NCBI RefSeq assembly: GCF_003625485.1
Contig: NZ_RAIR01000006.1
Coordinates: 124,001-188,000, forward strand
Source: Butyrivibrio sp. CB08
Lineage (GTDB): Bacteria; Bacillota; Clostridia; Lachnospirales; Lachnospiraceae
Length of the DNA: 64,000 nucleotides
Reading direction: 5' to 3'
Shown here: positions 7,418 through 15,269 of the stretch, piece after piece
Layout of the letters: each line of letters begins with the position of its first letter
Numbering within the stretch: the first letter of the stretch is position 1
The notes under the pieces: model-generated
Told to the model about the DNA's origin: nothing
Database searches by the model: none
The model's input: only the letters and a program-made list of their open reading frames with translations
Made by a program: the position numbers and the translations under genes

Positions 7418-7867
7418 ATGGACGAAAAAATTTTTGACGAACTTCAAAAACTATATGATAACAAGCGGATTGGCGAGCTGGTACAGGAAATGTGCGAGTA
7501 CTTTGCCACTAAAGACAGCTACGAGGACAATTCCTATGAAGATGAAATTGAGCCTCCTGAAATTGTGGAATCCGCTTATATTCTTTTTTGCCTTCAGAGC
7601 AGGGAACAGATCCTTGATGAGTTTGCCATCATCAGGAAGAAGTATCCTGCCATCTATGAAAAGATAGGCTCCCTTTGCGAGACTATCCTTATCAACATGG
7701 ACTACCGCTCTCTGGAAGAAAAAAGCGCTGCAACGATAGCAGGTTACATGGAAGGAGTATCTGTATCAGATATCCTGTCCCATGTGGAAACCTACACCCG
7801 TTCCAGCGAGAGCCTTTCCGAGGCTCTTGATAAGTTCTACAAATTTATCCATTCTCAAAAGAAATGA
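7418..7867 (+). CDS. Hypothetical cytoplasmic protein, acidic, mostly helical
   Basis: 149 residues with no signal peptide or membrane segment. An acidic stretch (DSYEDNSYEDEIEPPE, about 33-48) separates two helix-rich parts. Composition and the heptad-like pattern suggest a small all-helical domain. I do not recognise the family. Its stop codon (7865-7867) abuts the stop of the convergent SH3 gene with no gap. The start lacks a ribosome binding site, unlike nearly every other gene here. Codon use looks native. Confidence 0.65.
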   Translation: MDEKIFDELQKLYDNKRIGELVQEMCEYFATKDSYEDNSYEDEIEPPEIVESAYILFCLQSREQILDEFAIIRKKYPAIYEKIGSLCETILINMDYRSLEEKSAATIAGYMEGVSVSDILSHVETYTRSSESLSEALDKFYKFIHSQKK

Positions 7868-8632
7868 TCATTTTACTTTGAGATATTTCATTGAAGCGTA
7901 GGCCTGTTCACCTTCGAACTCTACAAGAGCCCAGCTTCCATCATCGCTTACTGCGATTCTCTTCAGCTCTGTTCCAACTGGCACCATACCAATGACGGTA
8001 CTACTATCAGCTGAGCTTGGAACTGAGCGAACATTAAGGATCTCTGCACCTGACACCTCTACGGTGTCATTTTTTTCTGTAAATCCGGCAGGAATAGACG
8101 TGATCACAGTCTGCGTCGCCTCGTCAGGATCTGGTGCAAAGTATCTGTCATAGACCTTTACCTTAAGGAACATTCCAAGAATAGCCAGTATCAGGATTCC
8201 AGTAAGAATAGAGCCCACTCTGACAACAAGGTTCATGTTGATGCCAGACTCTTCCTCATCCTGGTACTCCTCGTCCTCATACTCCTCATCGTATTCTTCG
8301 TCGTACTCCTCGTACTGACGCTGCCTTGCAGGTCTTCTCTCGGACCTTTCAGCAGCCTTCCTTATGGACTCCTGCCTTCTCTCTTCCTGCATATCCTTCT
8401 GACGCTGCTTAATGTACTCCTCCCTCTCCTCAGCATTTAAGAACTGGTACGGATCTTCTATCTCGATCTCCATGGTCTCCTGAGGAACGGGATCTGCCTT
8501 TGGCGCAGCAGTCTCTTTTTCTGCTGCATCACTTGTGGGCGCAGTGATCTCTTCTTTGACCTCTGCTTCTTTATGCTCGTTACTTGCGTCTCTTTTTACA
8601 TAGTCTTCAAAGTTAGCTATCTTGTCGCTCAT
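7868..8632 (-). CDS. Single-pass membrane protein with C-terminal bacterial SH3 domain
   Basis: 254 residues. The long cytoplasmic N-terminal part is charged: EEREEYIKQRQKDMQEERRQ around 67-88, then a run of Glu/Asp/Tyr repeats around 106-129. One membrane helix spans about 135-157. The extracellular part ends in an SH3_3-type domain (about 192-254; VSGAEILNVRSVPS...TVIGMVPVGTELKRI...WALVEFEG). Such domains usually bind cell-wall peptides. It lies upstream of murI on the same strand and downstream of trxA; a wall-associated role is inference. Confidence 0.75.
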   Translation of the reverse strand: MSDKIANFEDYVKRDASNEHKEAEVKEEITAPTSDAAEKETAAPKADPVPQETMEIEIEDPYQFLNAEEREEYIKQRQKDMQEERRQESIRKAAERSERRPARQRQYEEYDEEYDEEYEDEEYQDEEESGINMNLVVRVGSILTGILILAILGMFLKVKVYDRYFAPDPDEATQTVITSIPAGFTEKNDTVEVSGAEILNVRSVPSSADSSTVIGMVPVGTELKRIAVSDDGSWALVEFEGEQAYASMKYLKVK

Positions 8633-8668
8633 AACGCCTCCCCATAATAATGGTAAAGTGCTGGCAGG

Positions 8669-8989
8669 TTATGCCAGCACCTTGTCGATTATCCCCTGTA
8701 ATTTAGCCTTGTTAAGAGCTCCAACTGCAGTCTCAATAACTTCGCCGTTCTTGAAGAATGCAAACATTGGAATTGACATAACGTTGTACTTCTGCGCTAT
8801 TTCTGGTGACTGGTCAACATTGATCTTGCCAACCTTGAGTTCTCCCTCATACATTTCAGCAAATTCATCAACCATTGGGGCCATCATCTTGCATGGTCCA
8901 CACCAGTCTGCTGAAAAATCTACCAGCACTGGCAGTTTGCTCTTAAGCACTTCTTCTTCAAAGTTTGCTGTGTTCAGTGTGTAATCCAT
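8669..8989 (-). CDS. trxA: Thioredoxin
   Basis: 106 residues, a single thioredoxin domain without a signal peptide. The WCGPC redox motif is at residues 29-33, with the DFSADW lead-in and the cis-proline SIP motif. It reduces protein disulfides in the cytoplasm. Its ATG overlaps the trmB stop by one base (TAATG arrangement on the minus strand), so the two are translationally linked. Confidence 0.95.
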   Translation of the reverse strand: MDYTLNTANFEEEVLKSKLPVLVDFSADWCGPCKMMAPMVDEFAEMYEGELKVGKINVDQSPEIAQKYNVMSIPMFAFFKNGEVIETAVGALNKAKLQGIIDKVLA

Positions 8990-9639
8990 TATTTACTCCC
9001 CTTTCTGCTTATGATGTATTTGTAAATAGGGTTGCCTGCCTGAGAGAAGCGCTCTTCATACTCAGTCATCACGTTCCCAATCATCATCTTTTCATCATTG
9101 TGAAGGTCGTAAGTAACTGCATCAAGGTTCCATCCTGCTGGCTCTATCTCATCCAGAGCAAACATGAACAGGTCCCTATTGTCAGTCTTGAACTCCACTA
9201 CCCCGTCGGATTTAAGGATCTTGTCGTAACGCTCCAGAAACTGCCTTGAAGGAAGACGCCTTTTTGCGTGTCTGTCCTTGGGCCATGGATCTGAGAAATT
9301 AAGATAGATCCTGTCCACCTCAGATGGTGCAAATACCTCGGTGATCTCTTCTGCGTCCATCCTGATAAAGATGATGTTTGGCAAAAGAAGCTGTTCCTGC
9401 TTCTGAAGTGCCCTAAGGAGCACGCTTGAATACTTCTCAATGCCCACATAGTTGATATCCGGATGGAGCTGCGCCATATCCATAAGGAAACGTCCCTTAC
9501 CCATTCCTATCTCAACACGGATGGGATTGTCGTTTCCAAAAACTTCTTTCCATAAACCTTTTTTCTTGTCAGGCTCCTTGACAGTGAAATCGCTGTCTGC
9601 AATAACCTCTCTTGAACCTGCGATGTTACGTAAACGCAT
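8989..9639 (-). CDS. trmB: tRNA (guanine-N7-)-methyltransferase
   Basis: 216 residues. The SAM-binding motif VEIGMGKGRFL is near residues 41-51. The catalytic-region motif YLNFSDPWPKDRHAKRRL is the TrmB hallmark. The enzyme makes m7G46 in the tRNA variable loop. It is the first gene of a trmB-trxA unit and is divergent from the carboxypeptidase gene. Confidence 0.93.
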   Translation of the reverse strand: MRLRNIAGSREVIADSDFTVKEPDKKKGLWKEVFGNDNPIRVEIGMGKGRFLMDMAQLHPDINYVGIEKYSSVLLRALQKQEQLLLPNIIFIRMDAEEITEVFAPSEVDRIYLNFSDPWPKDRHAKRRLPSRQFLERYDKILKSDGVVEFKTDNRDLFMFALDEIEPAGWNLDAVTYDLHNDEKMMIGNVMTEYEERFSQAGNPIYKYIISRKGSK

Positions 9640-9682
9640 CTAAATAACCTGCCTAAAATCTTATAAATGAATTTTACACCAT

Positions 9683-9711
9683 TTGCCCCAAGTTTGGAAG
9701 TATTGTATTAT
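9683..9711 (+). promoter_or_regulatory. Promoter touching the dac start codon
   Basis: TTGCCC (9683-9688) and TATTAT (9706-9711) are 17 bases apart. The ATGATG starts at 9721, only 9 bases after the -10 box, and there is no Shine-Dalgarno sequence. The transcript would be leaderless or nearly so. Confidence 0.45.
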
Positions 9712-9720
9712 AAGCATACT

Positions 9721-11175
9721 ATGATGTTTAAGGGAAAAAATCGATTTTCCAACTTAATACATACGGCAGTTTTGCAGATTCTCATCCTGTCGATAGCTCT
9801 TTTCACCATGCCATTGACAGTTCTTGCTGATACAGACTACCAGGAGCAGGCCCAGCAGCGAAAAGAGCTTCCGATACAGTCAAACTCTATCGCCCAGTGG
9901 CCCCATGGTCCGGAGATCACGGCAGAAGCTGCCATAGTCATGGAGGCCCGCACCGGAACCATCCTATATGCCAAGAATATCCACGAGGAGCTGTATCCAG
10001 CCAGCACCACCAAGATAATGACGTGTCTCTTAGCAGTTGAGAACGCCTCTTTATCAGACACCATCACCTTTTCAAATGACGCGGTGTTCAGCGTTCCAAA
10101 GGGCGGATCCAATATCGGAATGGATGTTGGCCAGTCCATCACTTTAGAGCAGGCCCTCTACGGAATAATGGTTGGTAGTGCCAACGAGGTAGCAAACGCC
10201 GTGGGCGAGCACGTAAGCGGCAGCATCGATGCCTTCGTGGACCTTATGAACGACAGGGCAAAAGAGCTGGGATGCACCAATACACACTTCTCCAACACCA
10301 ACGGTCTTCAGGCCGATGATCACTACACAAGTGTCTACGACCTGGCACTTATATCCAAGGCCTTTTTTGACAACGAGCTCCTTAGCAAGGTAGGCAACAC
10401 TGCAAGATACCACTTTACAGCTACTGACACTCAGCCTGATGACTTCTATTTAAACAACAAGCACAAACTCATCTCCGGAGAGATCTCCTACGAGGGAATC
10501 CTTGGAGGTAAGACAGGATACACAGACCTGGCAAGAGAGACCCTTGTAACCTGCGCAGAAAAAGATGGTCTTAAGCTCATCTGCGTAGTATTCATGGAGG
10601 AATCTCCTGCGCAGTTTACCAATACAGTAACCCTTTTAGATTACGCCTTTAACAACTTCCACACAGTTAATGTGGCGGACAACGATACCAGATATATGCC
10701 TGATGACTCGCTGTTCTTTGAGTCAGACAGAGACGTATTTGGAAGGTCGGGAACTATCCTTAAGCTTGGAGAAAACGACAGCATAATCCTTCCAAAGACC
10801 TCAAGTATCGACAACACTGCTTACGAGATCAGCTATGACCTTTCCGAGGAAGAACGCAGTCAGATGCCAACAGCCATCGCCAAGGTCAACTACACCTTCA
10901 GCGGTACTCCGATCGGTTCAGCCTACGTCTTCTATAATTCAGTTGGAAGCCTTGACGAGCTTGCAACCGCAGTAAAGGACAAGACACTTTTCATCAATGT
11001 GAAGATTTTGCTCATGGGTGCAGTTCTTTTGCTCATAGTAACATCTATCCTTGGAACCATCATTTCAAGGATCATTGCCAACAAGAAGCGTCCATCAAGG
11101 TACGACCGGGTAAGGTTCAACAGAAGGAAAAAGGAATTTAAGCAGAGCAGACGAAATTCCCATAAATTCAAATAA
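9721..11175 (+). CDS. D-alanyl-D-alanine carboxypeptidase (PBP5/DacA-type)
   Basis: About 484 residues from the tandem ATGATG at 9721-9726; an upstream in-frame ATG at 9667 would precede the promoter. A signal peptide (about 15-35, ending PLTVLA) precedes the penicillin-binding domain with SxxK (STTK, Ser95), SxN (SAN, 153-155) and KTG (about 264-266). It trims the terminal D-Ala from peptidoglycan stem peptides. Unusually, a membrane helix (about 426-450) and a basic cytoplasmic tail rich in Arg/Lys replace the usual amphipathic anchor. Monocistronic, ended by a hairpin. Confidence 0.88.
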   Translation: MMFKGKNRFSNLIHTAVLQILILSIALFTMPLTVLADTDYQEQAQQRKELPIQSNSIAQWPHGPEITAEAAIVMEARTGTILYAKNIHEELYPASTTKIMTCLLAVENASLSDTITFSNDAVFSVPKGGSNIGMDVGQSITLEQALYGIMVGSANEVANAVGEHVSGSIDAFVDLMNDRAKELGCTNTHFSNTNGLQADDHYTSVYDLALISKAFFDNELLSKVGNTARYHFTATDTQPDDFYLNNKHKLISGEISYEGILGGKTGYTDLARETLVTCAEKDGLKLICVVFMEESPAQFTNTVTLLDYAFNNFHTVNVADNDTRYMPDDSLFFESDRDVFGRSGTILKLGENDSIILPKTSSIDNTAYEISYDLSEEERSQMPTAIAKVNYTFSGTPIGSAYVFYNSVGSLDELATAVKDKTLFINVKILLMGAVLLLIVTSILGTIISRIIANKKRPSRYDRVRFNRRKKEFKQSRRNSHKFK

Positions 11176-11211
11176 AAAAGACAAAGGCCAGTATCATGGC
11201 TTTTGTCTTTT
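11176..11211. terminator. Bidirectional terminator between dac and the exonuclease gene
   Basis: AAAAGACAAAGGCCA (11176-11190) pairs with TGGCTTTTGTCTTTT (11197-11211). It overlaps the last codons of the convergent exonuclease gene. Confidence 0.8.
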
Positions 11212-12132
11212 CTTTATTTTATGCTGTTTCTTTTTCATCTCTTCCACATCTTCATTGGAAACGAATCTGCAGGTCTTTACCACGAAGAGATTACCATCTT
11301 CCGCTTTCTTGATCCTTACCTTGGCCTTCATAAAGCCGTGCTTTTCGCAAAAGCCCACGCTGTAGTAGTGCTTGCCATTTGGGGTAAACCACTTTACCTT
11401 CCTGCGGAGGTTCTTTTTACAGATGTAGCACTTGGTGCTCATGATATCCACGTTCTTAAGGATATCTTCTTTATTGAGGAACTCTCTGGAGATGTACTTG
11501 GCGTAGTTATCAAATACGATCCGGATCTCCTGTTTCCTGGTCTTGGGGGTGACATAGGTGTCAAAAGAGATCTTCCCCAGAGTCTTCTCTCCAAAGGTCT
11601 TAAATATCTTGGCGGTATACTCTGCATCGGAAAGTGCCCTGTGGAAAGGAATGTCCTTTGGTATTCCGATCTCATCTACTGCTGCTTCAAGGCCCTTTCT
11701 TGACTTGCCATCGTCATAGGCAAGACTGTAGAGCTTTTGAACATCGTAAAAAGCAAGGGGCCTGTCTGATAAAAGAGGCATTCCGAAGAAATCAAGGTTT
11801 CTTTGAAGCTCTGTAAGATCCAGCGGTCCCCAGGTACAGAATCTTACATCCTCTCCGCAAAACTCAAAAAAGTCACTGGCCACATCCTGGAAACAGTCTC
11901 CCTCAGCAAGATCTTCCATGGTAAGGTGGATAAGCTTACCAGTGATCCTGTGCATATGGGTGTGAACCTGGGGCTTAATAAGCCTTGAGAATTCCCCAAT
12001 CTTTTCCCGCTTTTCATTAAGTTTTACTGCGCCGATCTCAACGATCTCGAAGGCGAGAGTCTTCCCGTCCTCTCTGACAAATGGCGCATCACCCTGATTC
12101 CACTCAAGGTCAAAAACCACATAATTACTCAT
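11194..12132 (-). CDS. DEDDh-type 3'-5' exonuclease with C-terminal Cys/His region
   Basis: 312 residues. The N-terminal exonuclease fold shows FDLEWNQG (Asp8, Glu10), a central TWGPLDL segment and HRALSDAEYTA, giving the DEDDh catalytic set. This group (KapD/ERI-1-like) trims RNA 3' ends. The C-terminal half is lysine-rich with CYICKK and FCEKHGF, possibly a zinc-binding or RNA-binding module. It is 15 bases downstream of an esterase gene on the same strand. The substrate is not known from sequence. Confidence 0.75.
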   Translation of the reverse strand: MSNYVVFDLEWNQGDAPFVREDGKTLAFEIVEIGAVKLNEKREKIGEFSRLIKPQVHTHMHRITGKLIHLTMEDLAEGDCFQDVASDFFEFCGEDVRFCTWGPLDLTELQRNLDFFGMPLLSDRPLAFYDVQKLYSLAYDDGKSRKGLEAAVDEIGIPKDIPFHRALSDAEYTAKIFKTFGEKTLGKISFDTYVTPKTRKQEIRIVFDNYAKYISREFLNKEDILKNVDIMSTKCYICKKNLRRKVKWFTPNGKHYYSVGFCEKHGFMKAKVRIKKAEDGNLFVVKTCRFVSNEDVEEMKKKQHKIKKRQKP

Positions 12133-12147
12133 ATTGTAGATTCCAGT

Positions 12148-12963
12148 TTAAAAGTAGTATTCCATCCATCTGTTTGCCATGTCGATCCATGGCTCGCAGG
12201 CTTTAGACAACTCTTTTTTCTCCATTCCAAGAGTGAGGTCATTAGCCAGCGCAAGGCCGTGACATCCTTCCGGGAAAATGTGCAGTTCAGTATTGATATC
12301 ATGTGCTCTGAGAGCTGTGGCAAATAAAAGAGAATTCTCCACAGGCACTGACTGATCAGTAAATGTGTGCCATATGAAAGTCCTTGGAACATTCTCGTTT
12401 ACTGCATTTTCCAGTGACACCTTATCAAGAAGCTCGTCATATCTGTCTCCAAGTAGCTTAACGAAGGAGTCTCTGTGAGCGTGCTCTCCTGATGTGATCA
12501 CAGGATAGCAAAGGATAAGTCCATTTGGACGAAGCATTGCTCTGTTTGTGATACCAAGTTTTTCTTCTACAAAATTCTCATTCCACATGCAGCAGTAGCT
12601 GGCTGCAAGGTGTCCACCCGCTGAAGCTCCCTGTAACACGATGGAATCGTTTTTAACATTCCACTCCCTGGCATGTTCCCTGATGATAAGGATAGATCTT
12701 CCGAGCTCTAAGATGGCTGTTGGGAATGTGGCTGGGCTACAGGAATAGCGTAGGATTGCTGCATGATAACCCTTTGCAAGAAATGAAAGCGCAATTGGGT
12801 CTGCTTCTCTGTCTGAGGTGTAGCTGTAACCACCTCCCGGACACAGCAAAACCAACGGTCTTTCCTTTATTAAAAGAGATTCAGAAGCCTCCTGAAGATA
12901 AATAGTGAGCTTTACGCCTTCAAGGGATCCTTCTTCATGTATATCAAACTCTTTACAGATCAT
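12148..12963 (-). CDS. Alpha/beta hydrolase, BD-FAE/acetyl-esterase-like
   Basis: 271 residues, no signal peptide, so probably cytoplasmic. The oxyanion segment PGGGYSYTSDRE (42-53), nucleophile motif GASAGG (Ser114), Asp203 (FTDQSVP) and His235 (EGCHGL) make a complete triad. This arrangement is typical of small esterases that deacetylate plant-polysaccharide oligomers in gut and rumen clostridia. Specificity is inference. It is followed 15 bases on by the exonuclease gene, probably in one transcript. Confidence 0.82.
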   Translation of the reverse strand: MICKEFDIHEEGSLEGVKLTIYLQEASESLLIKERPLVLLCPGGGYSYTSDREADPIALSFLAKGYHAAILRYSCSPATFPTAILELGRSILIIREHAREWNVKNDSIVLQGASAGGHLAASYCCMWNENFVEEKLGITNRAMLRPNGLILCYPVITSGEHAHRDSFVKLLGDRYDELLDKVSLENAVNENVPRTFIWHTFTDQSVPVENSLLFATALRAHDINTELHIFPEGCHGLALANDLTLGMEKKELSKACEPWIDMANRWMEYYF

Positions 12964-13054
12964 TTTACACCTTTCAATAGGCTGCTACTTTGCGGTAACT
13001 ACGCCTGTTTCTACGTTAAATGATAAAAGGAAAAAATTTTTTTTGCAATAGGTA

Positions 13055-13109
13055 TTGACATTTTAGATTGTGCACAATATAATTCATTTATAAATTAAAT
13101 TGCACACAA
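13055..13109 (+). promoter_or_regulatory. gpx promoter with two TTG-N4-CAA-type operator sites
   Basis: Near-consensus TTGACA (13055-13060) and TATAAT (13078-13083) are 17 bases apart. The spacer ends in a perfect palindrome TTGTGCACAA (13068-13077). A related sequence TTGCACACAA follows at 13100-13109, 32 bases away centre to centre (three helical turns). A dimeric regulator, perhaps redox-responsive, would block the promoter. Confidence 0.65.
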
Positions 13110-13145
13110 CCAATTCTCATATTCAAACTGATGGAGGTTAATTCG

Positions 13146-13688
13146 ATGGGATTTTATGATTACTCAGTAAAAGACGCTCAGGGCAACGATTTTTCTTTAG
13201 ATACATACAAGGGAAAGGTTGTTCTTGTTGTTAACACAGCAACAGGCTGTGGATTTACACCTCACTACAAGGACATCGAGGAGATGTACGAGAGATTCCA
13301 TGAGCAGGGCTTTGAAGTTCTTGATATACCATGTAACCAGTTCGCTGGCCAGACACCTGGAACAGATGAAGAGATCCATGAGTTCTGCACTCTTCATTAC
13401 AACACCAAGTTCCCTCAGATGAAGAAGTCAGATGTTAACGGATCTGATCAGCTTCCTCTTTACGAGTACTTAAAGAGCCAGAAGGGCTTTGAGGGCTTTG
13501 GCAAGGGACCTAAGGCGCTTGCTATGAGCGTGATGCTCAAGAAGATCGACAAGGATTACAAGAACAATCCAGACATCAAGTGGAACTTCACCAAGTTTGT
13601 AGTAGACAGAGATGGTAATGTAGTAGCTCGCTTCGAGCCCACAGAGGACATGAAGAACGTAGCTGCTTGCGTTGAGAAGTTAATCTGA
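13146..13688 (+). CDS. Glutathione peroxidase-family thiol peroxidase
   Basis: 180 residues from the ATG at 13146; an upstream ATG at 13131 overlaps the GGAGG site and is not the likely start. The family motifs are VVNTATGCGFTPHY (peroxidatic Cys35, not selenocysteine), PCNQFAGQ (Gln65) and KWNFTKF (Trp146). In bacteria such enzymes usually reduce peroxides with thioredoxin electrons. Expression probably responds to an oxidant through the palindromic promoter. Its terminator has been split by an IS composite. Confidence 0.9.
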   Translation: MGFYDYSVKDAQGNDFSLDTYKGKVVLVVNTATGCGFTPHYKDIEEMYERFHEQGFEVLDIPCNQFAGQTPGTDEEIHEFCTLHYNTKFPQMKKSDVNGSDQLPLYEYLKSQKGFEGFGKGPKALAMSVMLKKIDKDYKNNPDIKWNFTKFVVDRDGNVVARFEPTEDMKNVAACVEKLI

Positions 13689-13689
13689 T

Positions 13690-13703
13690 AAAAAAAACGG
13701 CCC
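13690..13703 (+). terminator. Left half of the gpx/S4 bidirectional terminator, split by an insertion
   Basis: A-run plus CGGCCC directly after the gpx stop. The matching GGGCCGTTTTTT lies at 16060-16071. If the 2,340-bp insert and one 10-bp duplicate are removed, AAAAAACGGCCC-CCAAAA-GGGCCGTTTTTT becomes a perfect 12-bp terminator. Confidence 0.75.
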
Positions 13704-13885
13704 CCAAAAGGGCAATGTCATTTAGATAGTAAAAATCTTGATAACAGTATATTATTATAAGCATGATAAATCCAAACAAAATATATCCAGTTCTCGGGTT
13801 TACGGTCAAAAAATGTATTTTTGAAAAAGGCAAACAGGCAGTCTGGGGTAGGCTGCCTACTATCAGGGTATTCTGTTTTGTTGAT

Positions 13886-14083
13886 TTATCTATATGTTAA
13901 TGGTTCAGCTGACTGGCGACATATGATTCTTCTGAATTTACGTCCCGGTCGGACTGGCACTAAAAAGCTGTTGATTAGCATCTCAAGATCTTTTACTTTT
14001 TCCATAAGATAAAGCCTTACAAACTTTTGCATCTGAGTGTGATTAAAGCTTCTTATTACACCTTTTTCGGCGACGTCCAACAT
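13886..14083 (-). pseudogene. C-terminal fragment of the IS4-family transposase
   Basis: In a different frame from the upstream part, this stretch encodes LINSFLVPVRPGRKFRR...PLTYR and a stop, the usual C-terminus of IS4-family transposases. The roughly 100-150 residues that should carry the YREK glutamate between it and the N-terminal part are missing. The deletion junction is near 14045-14060. Confidence 0.7.
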
Positions 14084-14810
14084 GAATAGTCACGGTCTCA
14101 TCAGCATAAGATTCATCCAATAAATGTGGTTGGTCCGGACAAAGACTTAATGCATCGTGTTCCTTCATGCGGATCAAGAATAACTGATCATTGTAGATAG
14201 CATGAGAAAAGATGTTCAGAGAGGCATATCCTCGGTCGGCAATGTAAATGACTTTTTCGTCTGAAGATGAATGCTTATCAAGGAAGTTGCAGAATGCGCT
14301 TCTCTCATCCAGCTCCTTAATGGATTGAACTTCTGCATCCAAAAAAGTGTCGTTCAAGATATCGTAAAGCGCGTTCAAATGAGCCTGATTAAAGCCTTTG
14401 CGACTATCTATGTTATCGACCAAAGTGTTATGATCAGCATAGTTGTAGGGAAGATTGAGCCTGGTACCATCACAGGCAATAAGCCGGTATCCGTGAAAGG
14501 TTTTGTTGCAAGAAATGGTTTTATTAAACTGATAAAACAGTTCTTGGAAAGCTTCCTTTTTAATCTGATTGCGTCGCTGGATCATGGCTGATGGAAGCGG
14601 AAGGTCTTTTTCACCAAACAGATCTAATAGTACAGTTGCGACATTATCTGCACCTGCAATCATAGGAAACAGCATGGTTTGAGCAAAGGAAATCTTCTTT
14701 TTTCTTGTGAAATCAGACGAGGGATTTTTCAAGAATTCGTCTCTTCTCGCCAGCAAGGATTCGAATACAGAAAACAGATTTTGCCGTATTTCAGAAACAG
14801 TAAATGACAT
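14043..14810 (-). pseudogene. IS4-family transposase, N-terminal part (internal deletion)
   Basis: 255 residues from the ATG at 14808-14810, which follows GGAGGTGCTGAC. Catalytic Asp114 (IACDGTRLN) and Asp192 (YIADRGYASLN) of the DDE triad are present. The third acidic residue and the YREK signature are absent, because the frame runs into ...GRRRKRCNKKL and stops at a deletion junction. It cannot be an active transposase on its own. Its terminal repeats remain intact, so it could be moved by a related enzyme elsewhere. Confidence 0.85.
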
Positions 14811-14889
14811 GTCAGCACCTCCGTAAAATGTCTTATAATCAAGGCGCGGCAACATTTTTTTGCTGACTTGTCAAGCGTTTTTTGCAAAA

Positions 14890-14917
14890 AAATCAGAGGG
14901 TATTTCACCTCTGATTT
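14890..14917 (-). terminator. Hairpin in the IS 5' leader
   Basis: AAATCAGAGG (14890-14899) and CCTCTGATTT (14908-14917). Placed between the IS end and the transposase start on the minus strand, where IS elements often carry structures that block outside transcription. Confidence 0.6.
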
Positions 14918-15006
14918 AAAGTAACTATTTAATTAAAAAAACTTAGGGGACCTTATCTAAATGACATTGCCCCCATCCCTGGGGGTCATTTCGGTAGAAG
15001 GTAGAC

Positions 15007-15039
15007 AAAAAAGGAAAGCAATATTCGCTTTCCTTTTTT
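15007..15039. terminator. Bidirectional terminator inside the composite element
   Basis: AAAAAAGGAAAGC (15007-15019) pairs perfectly with GCTTTCCTTTTTT (15027-15039). On the minus strand it directly follows a tRNA-like 3' fragment, the normal order for a tRNA gene and its terminator. Confidence 0.75.
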
Positions 15040-15041
15040 AG

Positions 15042-15077
15042 TGGAGAGAGGGGGAATTGAACCAGTGTCGCATCTCT
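15042..15077 (-). other. tRNA-like 3' end fragment (T-arm plus acceptor), possible old attachment site
   Basis: Read on the minus strand, a T-loop (GGTTCAATTCC) is followed by CCCTCTCTCCA, like the 3' end of a serine-type tRNA, and then by a terminator. The 5' half is not present and the T-stem does not pair well, so it is not a functional tRNA. Such fragments are often left where integrative elements used a tRNA gene. Confidence 0.4.
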
Positions 15078-15178
15078 GAACTATACATAAAAACAAGGCT
15101 TGTGGCTTCATCATCTAATGATAATCATCATATAATCATCAATACTTTTTGAAATAGAATACATCAACATAATAAGTG

Positions 15179-15219
15179 AAAAACGGGCTTTTATCCGTGT
15201 AGATGAAAGCCTGTTTTTT
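15179..15219 (+). terminator. Terminator-like hairpin upstream of the passenger gene
   Basis: AAAAACGGGCTTTTATC pairs with GATGAAAGCCTGTTTTTT (ending 15219). The region 14973-15269 otherwise contains only the tRNA-like fragment, another terminator and no supported gene. Confidence 0.65.
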
Positions 15220-15269
15220 GCGTTGTGATATTTTAGGACAATAAGATCATTAACTACAGGAGGCCAGAT

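Noticed and set aside
13711..14972. Treating 13711-14972 as a lone IS with its own target duplication
   Set aside because: The bases next to the inner end at 14971-14985 (CCCCATCCCTGGGGG) do not repeat the left flank; the matching 10-bp duplicate is at 16053-16062, so the outer unit is the one that inserted.
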